From contig OZ007016.1 of the NCBI GenBank assembly GCA_963931445.1, forward strand, positions 124,001 to 188,000: a stretch of 64,000 nucleotides of DNA, in the 5' to 3' direction. Below, piece by piece: positions 43,540 to 53,669 of the stretch (positions are counted from its first letter, which is position 1; each line of letters begins with the position of its first letter). Under the pieces are notes generated by a model. The model saw only the letters and a list, made by a program, of their open reading frames with translations. It did no database searches and had not been told where the DNA came from. A program made the translations under genes and the position numbers. The DNA comes from CALXVA01 sp944393025 (GTDB taxonomy: Bacteria > Bacillota > Clostridia > TANB77 > CAG-508).

Positions 43540-45978
43540 ATGGAAGAAAATGAAGGAAAAATTATAGAAAGAAATATTGAAACAGAAATGAAAACTTCAT
43601 ATATTGATTATGCTATGAGTGTTATTGTTTCAAGAGCACTTCCAGATGTAAGAGATGGTTTGAAACCAGTACATAGAAGAATTTTATATGCTATGTATGA
43701 AGATGGAATAACATCAGATAAACCATTCAGAAAAAGTGCTAATACTGTTGGTTCAGTACTTGGTAGATATCATCCACATGGAGATGCCTCTGTTTATGAT
43801 GCTATGGTAAGAATGGCACAAGATTTTTCACTTAGATATCCACTAATAGATGGACATGGAAATTTTGGATCAGTTGATGGGGATTCAGCTGCAGCCATGA
43901 GGTATACTGAAGCAAGAATGTCAAAAATATCTGAAACAATGCTTGAAGATATTGAAAAAAATACAGTTGATTTTATGCCAAACTATGATGATAGATTACA
44001 AGAACCACAAGTATTACCATCTAAAATACCAACTCTTTTAATAAATGGTTCATCAGGTATTGCAGTTGGTATGGCAACAAATATACCACCACATAATTTA
44101 ACTGAAGTTATAAATGGTATAATAAAAATTATTGATGATGACAATGTGACAGACGAGCAATTGATGGGAATTATAAAAGGTCCAGATTTCCCAACAGAAG
44201 GATTAATATTAGGAAGAGATGGAATTAAGGAAGCTTATACCACAGGAAAAGGAAAAATAATAATGCGAGCTGAAGCAGAAATAGAAGAGATGAGTGGAAA
44301 TAAGCAAAGAATAATTGTAAAATCATTACCATATCAAGTGAATAAAGCCAAATTAGTTGAAAACATAGCTAATTTAGTAAAAGAGAAAAAAGTGGAAGGA
44401 ATTTCTGAAGTTAGAGATGAATCTGATAGAGAAGAAAAGGTAAGAGTGGTAATAGAATTAAAAAGAGATGTAAATGCACAAGTTATATTAAATCAATTAT
44501 TTAAATTTACTCAAATGCAAGAAACCTTTGGTGTTATAATGCTTGCATTAGTAAATGGAGAACCTAAAATATTAACATTAAGACAATGCTTAGATAACTA
44601 TATAGATCATAGAAAAAGTGTAATTCTTCGTAGAACACAATTTGATTTAGACAAAGCATTAGCTAGAGCTCACATATTAGAAGGATTAAAAATTGCTTTA
44701 GACAATATAGACGAAGTTATTGAAATTATAAGAAATTCTTATGATGATGCAAAAGAAAGATTAATGGAAAGATTTGGACTTTCCGATATACAAGCTCAAG
44801 CAATACTAGATATGAGGTTAAAAACTTTATCTGGTTTGCAAAGAGAAAAAATAGAAGAAGAATATGCAGAATTAATGAAATTAATTGAGCACTTAAGAGC
44901 AATACTTGCAAGTGATAAGTTAGTATATGATATTATTAAAGAAGAATTATTAGAGATTAAAGATAAATATGGTGATGAAAGAAAAACAAAAATAGTTGCA
45001 GCAGAAGGAGAATTTGAAGTTGAAGATTTGATAAAAGAAGAACAATGTGTTGTTGCTTTAACTCATTTTGGTTATATAAAAAGAATGCCTATAGATACAT
45101 ATAAAAGTCAAAAAAGAGGAGGAAAAGGAATAACAGGAATAGCAACTAGAGAAGAAGATTTTGTAAAACAAATTTTTACAGCATCAACTCATGATACTAT
45201 ATTATTCTTTAGTAATAAAGGAAAAGTTTATAGACTAAGAGGTTATGAAATACCAGAAGCTGGTAGAACAGCTAAAGGAACAGCTATTGTAAATCTATTG
45301 ATGTTAGACGGAGGAGAGAAAATTTCAGCAGTTATACCTATTGCAAATTTTGCAGATGGCAAATATTTATTAATGGGAACTAAAAATGGAATTATAAAAA
45401 AGACAGCATTAAATGAATATATGTCAGTTAGAAAATCTGGTTTAATAGGAATAACATTAAAAGAAAATGATGAATTAATAGATGTAAGATTAACTGATGG
45501 AGAAGATAATGTAGTTCTTGTTACATATAAGGGTATGTGTATAACATTTGATGAAAAAGATGTAAGACCAATGGGAAGAGTATCACAAGGTGTAATAGGA
45601 ATTAAGTTAGATGAAGATGACTTAGTTATAGGAATGGAATCAATAATACAAGGAAGTAAAGCTACACTTCTTGCAATAACTGAAAATGGATTTGGAAAAA
45701 GAACTGAACTTGATGAATATAGAGTTCAAACTAGAGGAGGAAAAGGAGTAATAACATATAAAGTAACTCCTAAAACTGGTAATTTAGTTGGAATAAGAAT
45801 TGCTACTGATAATGAAGATGTAATGTTAATTACTGATACAGGAACAATTATAAGGCTTAATGTATCAGATATTAGTATTTTAGGAAGATCAACACAAGGT
45901 GTAACATTAATGAGAACTAATGAAGGAAAAGTAGTTAGTATAGAAACAATTCCAATGGATGAAAAATCAGAAGAATAA
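43540..45978 (+). CDS. gyrA: DNA gyrase subunit A
   Basis: The DNA-cleaving subunit of gyrase, 812 residues. The winged-helix region has YAMSVIVSRALPDVRDGLKPVHRRILYAM (about 19-47), HPHGDASVYDAMVRMAQDFS (about 78-97) and the catalytic Tyr in AAMRYTEARM (about 121-130). The coiled-coil gate follows, then the six-bladed C-terminal domain with the GyrA box QKRGGKGITG (about 526-535). The residue aligned with Ser83 of E. coli is Ala here (GDASVY rather than GDSAVY). AAAGGACGG precedes the ATG. It has its own promoter and a hairpin repeat as downstream flank. Confidence 0.98.
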   Translation: MEENEGKIIERNIETEMKTSYIDYAMSVIVSRALPDVRDGLKPVHRRILYAMYEDGITSDKPFRKSANTVGSVLGRYHPHGDASVYDAMVRMAQDFSLRYPLIDGHGNFGSVDGDSAAAMRYTEARMSKISETMLEDIEKNTVDFMPNYDDRLQEPQVLPSKIPTLLINGSSGIAVGMATNIPPHNLTEVINGIIKIIDDDNVTDEQLMGIIKGPDFPTEGLILGRDGIKEAYTTGKGKIIMRAEAEIEEMSGNKQRIIVKSLPYQVNKAKLVENIANLVKEKKVEGISEVRDESDREEKVRVVIELKRDVNAQVILNQLFKFTQMQETFGVIMLALVNGEPKILTLRQCLDNYIDHRKSVILRRTQFDLDKALARAHILEGLKIALDNIDEVIEIIRNSYDDAKERLMERFGLSDIQAQAILDMRLKTLSGLQREKIEEEYAELMKLIEHLRAILASDKLVYDIIKEELLEIKDKYGDERKTKIVAAEGEFEVEDLIKEEQCVVALTHFGYIKRMPIDTYKSQKRGGKGITGIATREEDFVKQIFTASTHDTILFFSNKGKVYRLRGYEIPEAGRTAKGTAIVNLLMLDGGEKISAVIPIANFADGKYLLMGTKNGIIKKTALNEYMSVRKSGLIGITLKENDELIDVRLTDGEDNVVLVTYKGMCITFDEKDVRPMGRVSQGVIGIKLDEDDLVIGMESIIQGSKATLLAITENGFGKRTELDEYRVQTRGGKGVITYKVTPKTGNLVGIRIATDNEDVMLITDTGTIIRLNVSDISILGRSTQGVTLMRTNEGKVVSIETIPMDEKSEE

Positions 45979-46110
45979 GAAAAGTGGCTTCGCTACATGA
46001 GCGTTTTGCTTCGCAAATACGCTCAGACCAAGGAAACTTAACCTTGTTGTATAGGAAAAATTGTCAAGAATACTGAGATATCAAGTGAAAAGTCGATTTT
46101 ACCTATACAA
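45974..46110 (+). repeat. Dispersed hairpin repeat, copy D
   Basis: Begins inside the last codons of gyrA. Contains GAGCGTTTTGC-TTC-GCAAATACGCTC, the block CCAAGGAAACTTAACCTTG and the outer TTGTATAGG...CCTATACAA pair. It separates the convergent ends of gyrA and the dnaI-like gene and could serve as terminator for both. The most complete copy with copy A. Confidence 0.7.
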
Positions 46111-46134
46111 TAAAAAACAAAAAAGTGAAAATTT

Positions 46135-47142
46135 TTAATTTTCACTTTTTTTCTTAAATCTTATATCATCACCAAAGAAATAACAAATATCATAATTTCC
46201 AACTAACCTAGAAACTATTCTTTCATCATAATTTGAATATAGATTTTTTAAGCTTAAATTAGTAGATATAATAGTTTTTGTAATTTTAGTTTGATTTAGT
46301 AATCTAGTATTAATAATATTAAACAATTCTGTAAATTTCATATTATTTATGCATTCGGTTCCTAAATCATCTATTATTAATAAATCTACTGTAAGAATAC
46401 TTTCTAAAATATTAGAATCTCTATTTTTACCAAACCTATAATCAATTATTGAATCAAGCATAACTGGAGCAGTTTGATATAATACATTTTTACCATTTTT
46501 TATAATTTCATTTGCAATACAACTAGATAAAAATGTTTTGCCAAGTCCAGTATTTCCAGTAAATAAGAGATTTTTTTGAGATGGATTTTCAAAATTTTTA
46601 ATAAAATTTAAGCATATGTTTTTTATTAAATTAATATTTTCTCTTGGAGATATATTTGTATGATACTTATTTTCATTAATTTCATTAGAATAATATAACT
46701 CACAAAAATTATCAAAATTTTGAGTATTTAAATTTGAAATATTTGACATATTATATTGTTCATCATAAAGTTTTTGCTTTAAGCAACTACACATTGATGT
46801 TGTATAATTGCTATTAGTTATGTACCCAGTATCTTTACAAATATTACATTCATAATGTGGTTCAAAAAAATTAGGTGCAATATTTATAGATTTTAATATT
46901 TTATTTTTTTCTTTTTTTAATTTATCGATATTTATAGTTAATTCATCTAATAAATCTTTATTATTATTATTTATTAGAGATTTTGTTGTAGAAATAGCAA
47001 GAAAAGTTAATTTATTATCTATTTCAGTAAGTTGAGGATATTTTTTATATATTTCTTGCTTTCTAATTTCGGCATCATATTCAGCACTTGTTTTTTTCTT
47101 ATTATATTGTAATAATATATTTTTTAATACAGTGTCCGCCAT
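46135..47142 (-). CDS. Helicase loader-like AAA+ ATPase (DnaI/DnaC type)
   Basis: A 335-residue protein if it starts at ATG 47142 (MADTVLKNILLQYNKKK). An ATG eight codons earlier is also in frame, and neither has a close Shine-Dalgarno. The N-terminal coiled segment is followed by a zinc cluster CNICKDTGYI...TSMCSCLKQKL (about 112-136) and an AAA+ domain with Walker A FTGNTGLGKTFLSSCIAN (about 196-213), Walker B LLIIDDLGTE (about 258-267) and sensor region TKTIISTNLS. This matches clostridial DnaI/DnaC helicase loaders, which with DnaD place the replicative helicase at the origin. It is encoded downstream of the dnaD-like gene. Confidence 0.88.
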   Translation of the reverse strand: MADTVLKNILLQYNKKKTSAEYDAEIRKQEIYKKYPQLTEIDNKLTFLAISTTKSLINNNNKDLLDELTINIDKLKKEKNKILKSINIAPNFFEPHYECNICKDTGYITNSNYTTSMCSCLKQKLYDEQYNMSNISNLNTQNFDNFCELYYSNEINENKYHTNISPRENINLIKNICLNFIKNFENPSQKNLLFTGNTGLGKTFLSSCIANEIIKNGKNVLYQTAPVMLDSIIDYRFGKNRDSNILESILTVDLLIIDDLGTECINNMKFTELFNIINTRLLNQTKITKTIISTNLSLKNLYSNYDERIVSRLVGNYDICYFFGDDIRFKKKSEN

Positions 47143-47202
47143 TAAAATTTTATATGATATAATCATTAATTAAATATATCATATTCTCCTTTCTTTAAAT
47201 AA

Positions 47203-48174
47203 TTAATTATTTTTTAAATTTGCATATAAATTATCTAAATTACTATATGATCTTTGATCATATTTATCATAAGTAGATTGTTTTTCTAATTTTTTAATAT
47301 TTTTATTTTTTTCTTTCATTTCGGACAAAAATTCTTGAACATCACTAGAAGTTTTAAATCCTCTATCATGCCAATCTGTTAATAATTTATCTAAATAATC
47401 AAAAGTAGGATTTACTTTTGATGTAGTTCTTTTTAATGCAATTTCTATTATATCCATTCCAAAACCATAATCGATAATCCACTTTTCTATATAACCATAT
47501 TCATATTGAGTAAGATTTCTATTTATACCCAGCTTTTTAGCTATGGTTTTAGCAATTATATTTATTTTTTCTTGTTTCTCATAATATAAATCTAAATCAT
47601 TAAAAGTTTTAATATTGTTTTTATTCCATGCTTCTGCAACTGTTTGAACATAATTTTTATGCAAAGCAGACTTATCAAAACAGTAACCAAATAAAGCAAT
47701 CATAACTTCTTCATCAAAAGAATATTTTTTAAACCAAAGTTCAATTTCAGGATACCAAGTAGTAGGCATTAATCCAGAAAAATATTTATTATTTATAAAA
47801 TCAATAGCTTTAGCCTTTTTTTGATTTTCTGCAGTTTTTTGTAATTGTTCTGCAGAAAGCGCAGTTTTAGGTTTATATAATTTATACAATTCTATTTCTT
47901 GAATACTGTTAACAACATAACCAGTATTTTTTTTAGTAATTAAAGATTTATCTTCCCAGTACTTTATAGCATCTTGAATGATTTTAACTGGCAATACAAG
48001 CTTTTTTGATAAATCATTAATTTTTATATCTTTGTTATATTTAGACAAAAATACTATATATAAATATACTTTTATAAAATCACCACTTGATTCTGATAAA
48101 TATTCAGAGAAAAATATATCTGGTAATTGTGTATTTGAAAAAAGTAATGATAAATCGTTGCTTTCTAATTTCAT
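47203..48174 (-). CDS. DnaD-domain replication protein
   Basis: AAGGGGGAATTTTAC leads to ATG 48172-48174 (MKLESNDLSLL, 323 residues). An N-terminal winged helix (about 30-90, with INDLSKKLVLPVKIIQDAIKYWEDKSLI) is followed by a linker and two DnaD/DnaB2-like domains (about 130-205 and 210-285) with the conserved YEYGYIEKWIIDYGFGMDIIEIALKRT. DnaD proteins remodel origin DNA and recruit the helicase loader. It forms an operon with the following dnaI-like gene, downstream of the leftward secretion arm. Confidence 0.88.
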   Translation of the reverse strand: MKLESNDLSLLFSNTQLPDIFFSEYLSESSGDFIKVYLYIVFLSKYNKDIKINDLSKKLVLPVKIIQDAIKYWEDKSLITKKNTGYVVNSIQEIELYKLYKPKTALSAEQLQKTAENQKKAKAIDFINNKYFSGLMPTTWYPEIELWFKKYSFDEEVMIALFGYCFDKSALHKNYVQTVAEAWNKNNIKTFNDLDLYYEKQEKINIIAKTIAKKLGINRNLTQYEYGYIEKWIIDYGFGMDIIEIALKRTTSKVNPTFDYLDKLLTDWHDRGFKTSSDVQEFLSEMKEKNKNIKKLEKQSTYDKYDQRSYSNLDNLYANLKNN

Positions 48175-48311
48175 GTAAAATTCCCCCTTATAAAAGTATG
48201 AAAACAATTATACCATTATATAAGAAAAATTACAATTGGAAAATAATTAAAATAAAATAGAAAAAAATAGTAAAATGTAGAAAAAAGAATAAAAATAGAT
48301 AAATTTAAAAA

Positions 48312-48605
48312 TTAATATTTTTTAAACAAATATATTTTAGGGGATATTATATATTTAAATAAATATATAATAATATATAAAATTTTTTCATGATTAAATC
48401 CTATTATGCTTAATAAGAAAAAAGGAAAAAATAAAATAATAAATAAAATGATTTTTAAGGTTATATTTGGAATAATAAAGTGTATAAATAAAAAAATAAT
48501 TAATCCCCATAAAATATTTAAAATTAAAGTTGAATAATCAATAAATCCAAATAATTTATTATTAAAATTGTAGTTTTGCGGAAATATAAATTTCATAATA
48601 AACAT
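48312..48605 (-). CDS. PrgI/VirB3-like membrane protein
   Basis: A 97-residue protein with the PrgI pattern: FIFPQNYNFNNKLFGFIDYSTLIL at the start, then two membrane helices (about 28-60 and 62-75) and a cytoplasmic tail (EKILYIIIYLFKYIISPKIYLF). PrgI-type proteins are the VirB3 counterpart that anchors VirB4 to the membrane. The start ATG overlaps the upstream stop (TAATG); a second ATG three codons later is possible. Part of the leftward arm. Confidence 0.7.
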   Translation of the reverse strand: MFIMKFIFPQNYNFNNKLFGFIDYSTLILNILWGLIIFLFIHFIIPNITLKIILFIILFFPFFLLSIIGFNHEKILYIIIYLFKYIISPKIYLFKKY

Positions 48606-49495
48606 TAACCTCCTTTCATTAATTTAAAATTTTGTGTAATTTCTGTTGAAATACCGCCTATAAAATGTTGTACATAAGAATTAGCTTTAATTAGAGCATA
48701 TAAAGATCCAATACATAATATTTTAGAAAAAATATCTGAAGAAGAAAAATCCATGGAGAAAATAATTAATAATATAATTGATATAAATGGTTGAATAAAA
48801 AGTAAAGATAAGAATACTTTTAACCAAGATTTAAAAAACCAGGAACTAGAATTATTTATTAGTGATAAAAAAGCAAATGGAATTAACAAAATAGTAACTT
48901 TTATCATTATATATCTTAAAGAATACGTAAATAGTAAATTTATAAAACTAAAAGAAATAATACTCCTTAAAATTCCATCAAATGAAAAAACATTTATAGA
49001 AGAGGAATTTATAGTAATTATTTTGTTTAAATTTTCTACTAATGAAGAAAAAGAAATATTTGTATTAAAAATGGATTTTCCAATTTCTATAATTATATCA
49101 GATATTAAAGAATTAAAATATATAATAAATTTACAAATAAAATAAGAAAAATTAATAAATATTCCAAAAATTAATAATTTAAAAATAAATTGATAAGGAT
49201 TTTCAATAGAAATTCCTGTGAAATGAGAATAAATTAATTTAAAACAATAATATAAACATACAGCAATTAATAAAGAATTAGCAATTAGTAAAATACCATT
49301 ATTAGAATTATTTCCAAAAATTTTAGAAAAAATAGAATTTTCCAATATATTTGTATTTATAAATGTTATCTTATCTAAAGTTTCATAAATACTATTGTCT
49401 ATTGATGAAAATAGAGAATTTAATAAATTATTTATTGTATCTATTATTAATTGTGAAATATTATTAATTTCTGATATAGAAATATTATTTTCCAA
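48605..49495 (-). CDS. VirB6/TrbL-like polytopic membrane protein (TTG start)
   Basis: A 296-residue membrane protein. AGGAGG lies five to six bases before a TTG at 49493-49495 (MENNISISEI). After a hydrophilic N-terminus of about 70 residues there are about six membrane segments (around 77-95, 105-130, 175-190, 195-220, 228-250 and 255-275), and the C-terminus contains HFIGGISTEITQNF. Topology and position between pilin and PrgI genes fit VirB6/TrbL, the inner-membrane channel. Family sequence similarity is low, so the call rests on topology and neighbourhood. Confidence 0.65.
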   Translation of the reverse strand: MENNISISEINNISQLIIDTINNLLNSLFSSIDNSIYETLDKITFINTNILENSIFSKIFGNNSNNGILLIANSLLIAVCLYYCFKLIYSHFTGISIENPYQFIFKLLIFGIFINFSYFICKFIIYFNSLISDIIIEIGKSIFNTNISFSSLVENLNKIITINSSSINVFSFDGILRSIISFSFINLLFTYSLRYIMIKVTILLIPFAFLSLINNSSSWFFKSWLKVFLSLLFIQPFISIILLIIFSMDFSSSDIFSKILCIGSLYALIKANSYVQHFIGGISTEITQNFKLMKGG

Positions 49496-49510
49496 ATATA
49501 CCTCCTAAAA

Positions 49511-49846
49511 TTATTCAACTAAAGATTTTATAGTACTCAAAACTAAATTTATTGCTAAAATAAAAGCATAAGAAAATAAAGAACCTCTAATTAGCTTTTT
49601 AGCAACTCTAATTCTTTCTTCATCACCAAAGCTAAATTTTTTCATAAAAACTCCAACGCCAACTGCAACTGCTGCAGCAGGAGTTGCAAGTGTAATAAGC
49701 CAAGATTTTATAGTTTCAAATGCATAAGTTAATTTTGAAACAAGTGGAGAAGTTTCCGATATTGCAAAAGAAATATGCATATTACTATAAAGAAATATTA
49801 TAAATAAAATAATATAAAAAATAAATTTAATTCTAAAAAATCTCAT
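49511..49846 (-). CDS. VirB2/TrbC-like pilin
   Basis: A 111-residue protein. A signal peptide (IKFIFYIILFIIFLYSNMHISFA, cut after about residue 29) leads to a mature part with two hydrophobic helices (TIKSWLITLATPAAAVAVGVGVF about 45-67 and SLFSYAFILAINLVLSTI about 90-107) flanking a basic loop (KKFSFGDEERIRVAKKLIRG). This is the topology of VirB2-type conjugative pilins. CAGGAGG precedes the ATG. It lies between virD4 and the VirB6-like gene. Confidence 0.75.
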   Translation of the reverse strand: MRFFRIKFIFYIILFIIFLYSNMHISFAISETSPLVSKLTYAFETIKSWLITLATPAAAVAVGVGVFMKKFSFGDEERIRVAKKLIRGSLFSYAFILAINLVLSTIKSLVE

Positions 49847-49870
49847 AATTAACCTCCTGTTATAAAATAA

Positions 49871-51748
<1,878 letters not shown>

Positions 51749-51769
51749 AAAGAATCACCTCATATATGA

Positions 51770-51931
51770 TTATTTTGGATTATTAAAATATTTAGATTTT
51801 AAAATTAACTTAGAACCTTGAGAATTGTGAAATATTTTATTATTAAAAAATAAATAAATTGAATAAAGAGTAATAAAAAAATGCAGAATAAAAATTATAA
51901 AAAATAAATCAATTAAATTAAATTTAAACAC
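51770..51931 (-). CDS. Small single-pass membrane protein upstream of virD4
   Basis: An open frame just upstream of virD4 in the same operon. If it begins at GTG 51929-51931 it has 53 residues with one membrane helix (LIDLFFIIFILHFFITLYSI) and a basic tail (NSQGSKLILKSKYFNNPK). GGAAGGTGGTG overlaps that codon, leaving only two bases of spacing, so the true start may lie further on; an in-frame ATT at 51911-51913 is an alternative. No family is recognised. The gap 51932-52131 upstream is plain AT-rich spacer. Confidence 0.4.
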   Translation of the reverse strand: MFKFNLIDLFFIIFILHFFITLYSIYLFFNNKIFHNSQGSKLILKSKYFNNPK

Positions 51932-52131
51932 CACCTTCCAATTTCTACCAATAATACAACAAATTTTTGAATTTGTCTATACTTTTTACAAAATTTATGA
52001 TAAAATTATTATGGAGCAAAAAAGCATATACAAAAAGCCTAAGTTACTTTAAATAAATTTACAAAGTAATTTATTAATTAATAAAAATTATATATTACAA
52101 TAAGCTAATAAAAGCTTGAAGGGAGGAAAAA

Positions 52132-52317
52132 ATGAAATTTAATAAAGATACTAAAATTGGAGAGTTACTAGAGGTAGCTCCAGAAAAAGCAGAAATTTTA
52201 ATGGAAGCAGGTATGCATTGTTTAGGTTGTCCAGCATCACAAGCAGAAACTTTGGAAGAAGCATGTGAAGTACATGGAATTAATGTAGAAGAATTATTAA
52301 ATAAAATAAATGCATAA
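52132..52317 (+). CDS. DUF1858 domain protein (redox-disulfide helical domain)
   Basis: A 61-residue protein consisting of one DUF1858 domain: KDTKIGELLEVAPEKAEILMEAGMHCLGCPASQAETLEEA, with the conserved CxxC in HCLGCP (about 29-34). Such domains occur alone or fused to hybrid-cluster and redox enzymes, and probably take part in thiol redox chemistry. GGGAGGAAAAA precedes the ATG. Single gene. Confidence 0.9.
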   Translation: MKFNKDTKIGELLEVAPEKAEILMEAGMHCLGCPASQAETLEEACEVHGINVEELLNKINA

Positions 52318-52337
52318 AATGTAAAAAAATATGAAAA

Positions 52338-52400
52338 TTCACACAAATTCACACAAATTTCACAAATTGTATTGACAAAATAATAAAAATAGTTTAAAAT
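52338..52400 (+). promoter_or_regulatory. tRNA cluster promoter with upstream direct repeats
   Basis: TTGACA (52372-52377) and TAAAAT (52395-52400) are 17 bases apart. Just upstream ATTCACACAAATTCACACAA holds two tandem copies of TTCACACAAA and a third partial one, a possible activator site. Confidence 0.55.
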
Positions 52401-52403
52401 AAT

Positions 52404-52426
52404 ACTTGCGTTCACAAAAACGCAAG
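52404..52426 (+). other. Leader hairpin upstream of tRNA-Lys
   Basis: A nine-bp stem ACTTGCGTT / AACGCAAGT at the start of the tRNA transcript, possibly a processing or stability element. A second stem (CTAGGACT / AGTCCTAG, about 52517-52538) separates tRNA-Lys and tRNA-Glu. Confidence 0.5.
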
Positions 52427-52435
52427 TTGAAATCT

Positions 52436-52511
52436 GGGTCATTAGCTCAGGTGGTAGAGCACTTGACTTTTAATCAAGTTGTCCGCGGTTCGAGTCCGCG
52501 ATGGCTCACCA
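52436..52511 (+). tRNA. tRNA-Lys (UUU anticodon)
   Basis: Acceptor GGGTCAT pairs with ATGGCTC (with wobbles). D-arm AGCTCAGGTGGTAGAGC, anticodon loop CTTTTAA (anticodon TTT), T-arm GCGGTTCGAGTCCGC, and an encoded CCA. First of three tRNAs in one transcript. Confidence 0.95.
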
Positions 52512-52549
52512 ATCCACTAGGACTTGCAAAAGTCCTAGTACAGATTTCT

Positions 52550-52624
52550 GGCCCCGTGGTCAAGCGGTTAAGACATCGCCCTTTCACGGCGGAGACATGG
52601 GTTCGATTCCCGTCGGGGTCACCA
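52550..52624 (+). tRNA. tRNA-Glu (UUC anticodon)
   Basis: Acceptor GGCCCCG / CGGGGTC, anticodon arm CGCCCTTTCACGGCG (anticodon TTC), T-arm GGGTTCGATTCCC, encoded CCA. Confidence 0.95.
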
Positions 52625-52628
52625 AAAT

Positions 52629-52704
<76 letters not shown>

Positions 52705-52709
52705 ATTTA

Positions 52710-52744
52710 AAGCAGAACTGGAATTTTTCTGGTTCTGCTTTTTA
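52710..52744 (+). terminator. Terminator of the tRNA cluster
   Basis: Stem AAGCAGAAC / GTTCTGCTT with a 13-base loop followed by five T residues. Confidence 0.8.
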
Positions 52745-52759
52745 ACTATAATAGGAGAT

Positions 52760-52876
52760 ATGAATAAAGAAGATAATTTGATTTTATTATGTCCAAATTG
52801 TCATTCTTTAACATCTACTTATAAAGGAGCGAATTTGAATTATGGTAGAAAATCAAGAAAAAAATATAGTAAATAA
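52760..52876 (+). pseudogene. C-terminal remnant of an HNH endonuclease
   Basis: A 38-residue frame (TAGGAG four bases before ATG 52760) reading KEDNLILLCPNCHSLTSTYK and ending GRKSRKKYSK. ENLxLLCPNCHS is the second half of the HNH nuclease motif (the metal/zinc CPNCHS part), and GRKSRKKY is a common end of homing/phage-type HNH proteins. The first half of the domain is missing, so it is a fragment. It overlaps the start of the dehydrogenase gene by 35 bases in another frame. Confidence 0.6.
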
Positions 52877-53597
52877 AGTAATTATAGTAACGGGTGGATC
52901 AAGAGGAATTGGCGCAGAGATCGTAAAAACTTTGGCAAAAGAAGGCTATACGGTTATTCTTAATTATAATAAATCAGAAGAATGTGCTAAAAATGTGAAG
53001 AATGAATTAGCTCAACTAGGAATTACTGTAGATATTTTTAAAGCAGATGTGTCAAAACCAGATGAAGCAATTAATTTAGTACAATATGCATTAGAAAAAT
53101 ATAAAAAAATAGATGTACTTATTAATAATGCAGGAATTTCACAAAGCAAATTATTTACTGAAATAACTAACGAAGATTGGAATTATATGATAAATAATAA
53201 TCTTAATTCAGTATTTTATAGTACAAGAGAAGCTGTAAAAAATATGATACATAATAAACAAGGATTAATTATAAATATTTCTTCTATTTGGGGAATTACA
53301 GGAGCAAGTTTAGAAGTTCATTATTCAACAGCAAAAGCAGGAATAATTGGTTTTACAAAAGCATTAGCTAAAGAACTTGGCCCTTCAAACATAAGGGTTA
53401 ATGCTATTGCACCAGGAATAATTAATACAAATATGAATAAGGAATATAGTGTAGATGAAATAAATAAAATAAAAGAAGAAATACCATTAGAAAGAATAGG
53501 TAATGTAGATAGTATTGCAAAGTGCATAAAGTGGATTATAGAAGATGATTATACTACAGGGGAAGTTATTTCTATAAACGGAGGATGGCATATGTAA
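52842..53597 (+). CDS. Short-chain dehydrogenase (FabG/YmfI-like)
   Basis: A 251-residue NAD(P)-dependent oxidoreductase. Nucleotide motif VTGGSRGIGAEI (about 17-28), NNAG (about 94-97), catalytic Ser in INISSIW (about 146-152), YSTAKAG (Y-x-x-x-K, about 164-170) and PGIINTNM (about 195-202). SSIWGITGASLEVHYSTAK resembles the elongation factor P 5-aminopentanone reductase YmfI more than the fatty-acid FabG, and it is not in a fatty-acid gene cluster. So EF-P modification is possible but unproven. AAAGGAG is about 13 bases before the ATG, longer than usual. Confidence 0.85.
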   Translation: MVENQEKNIVNKVIIVTGGSRGIGAEIVKTLAKEGYTVILNYNKSEECAKNVKNELAQLGITVDIFKADVSKPDEAINLVQYALEKYKKIDVLINNAGISQSKLFTEITNEDWNYMINNNLNSVFYSTREAVKNMIHNKQGLIINISSIWGITGASLEVHYSTAKAGIIGFTKALAKELGPSNIRVNAIAPGIINTNMNKEYSVDEINKIKEEIPLERIGNVDSIAKCIKWIIEDDYTTGEVISINGGWHM

Positions 53598-53605
53598 TAT
53601 TATAT

Positions 53606-53653
53606 AAAAAAATAAAAACTAGAATTATTCAATAATTTTAGTTTTTATTTTTG
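53606..53653. terminator. Bidirectional terminator between convergent genes
   Basis: An inverted repeat of more than 18 bp (AAAATAAAAACTA.AATTATT with AATAATT.TAGTTTTTATTTT) with a very short loop, placed between the SDR gene and the oppositely oriented CBM-like gene. Confidence 0.7.
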
Positions 53654-53669
53654 AAATATATAGATATTA

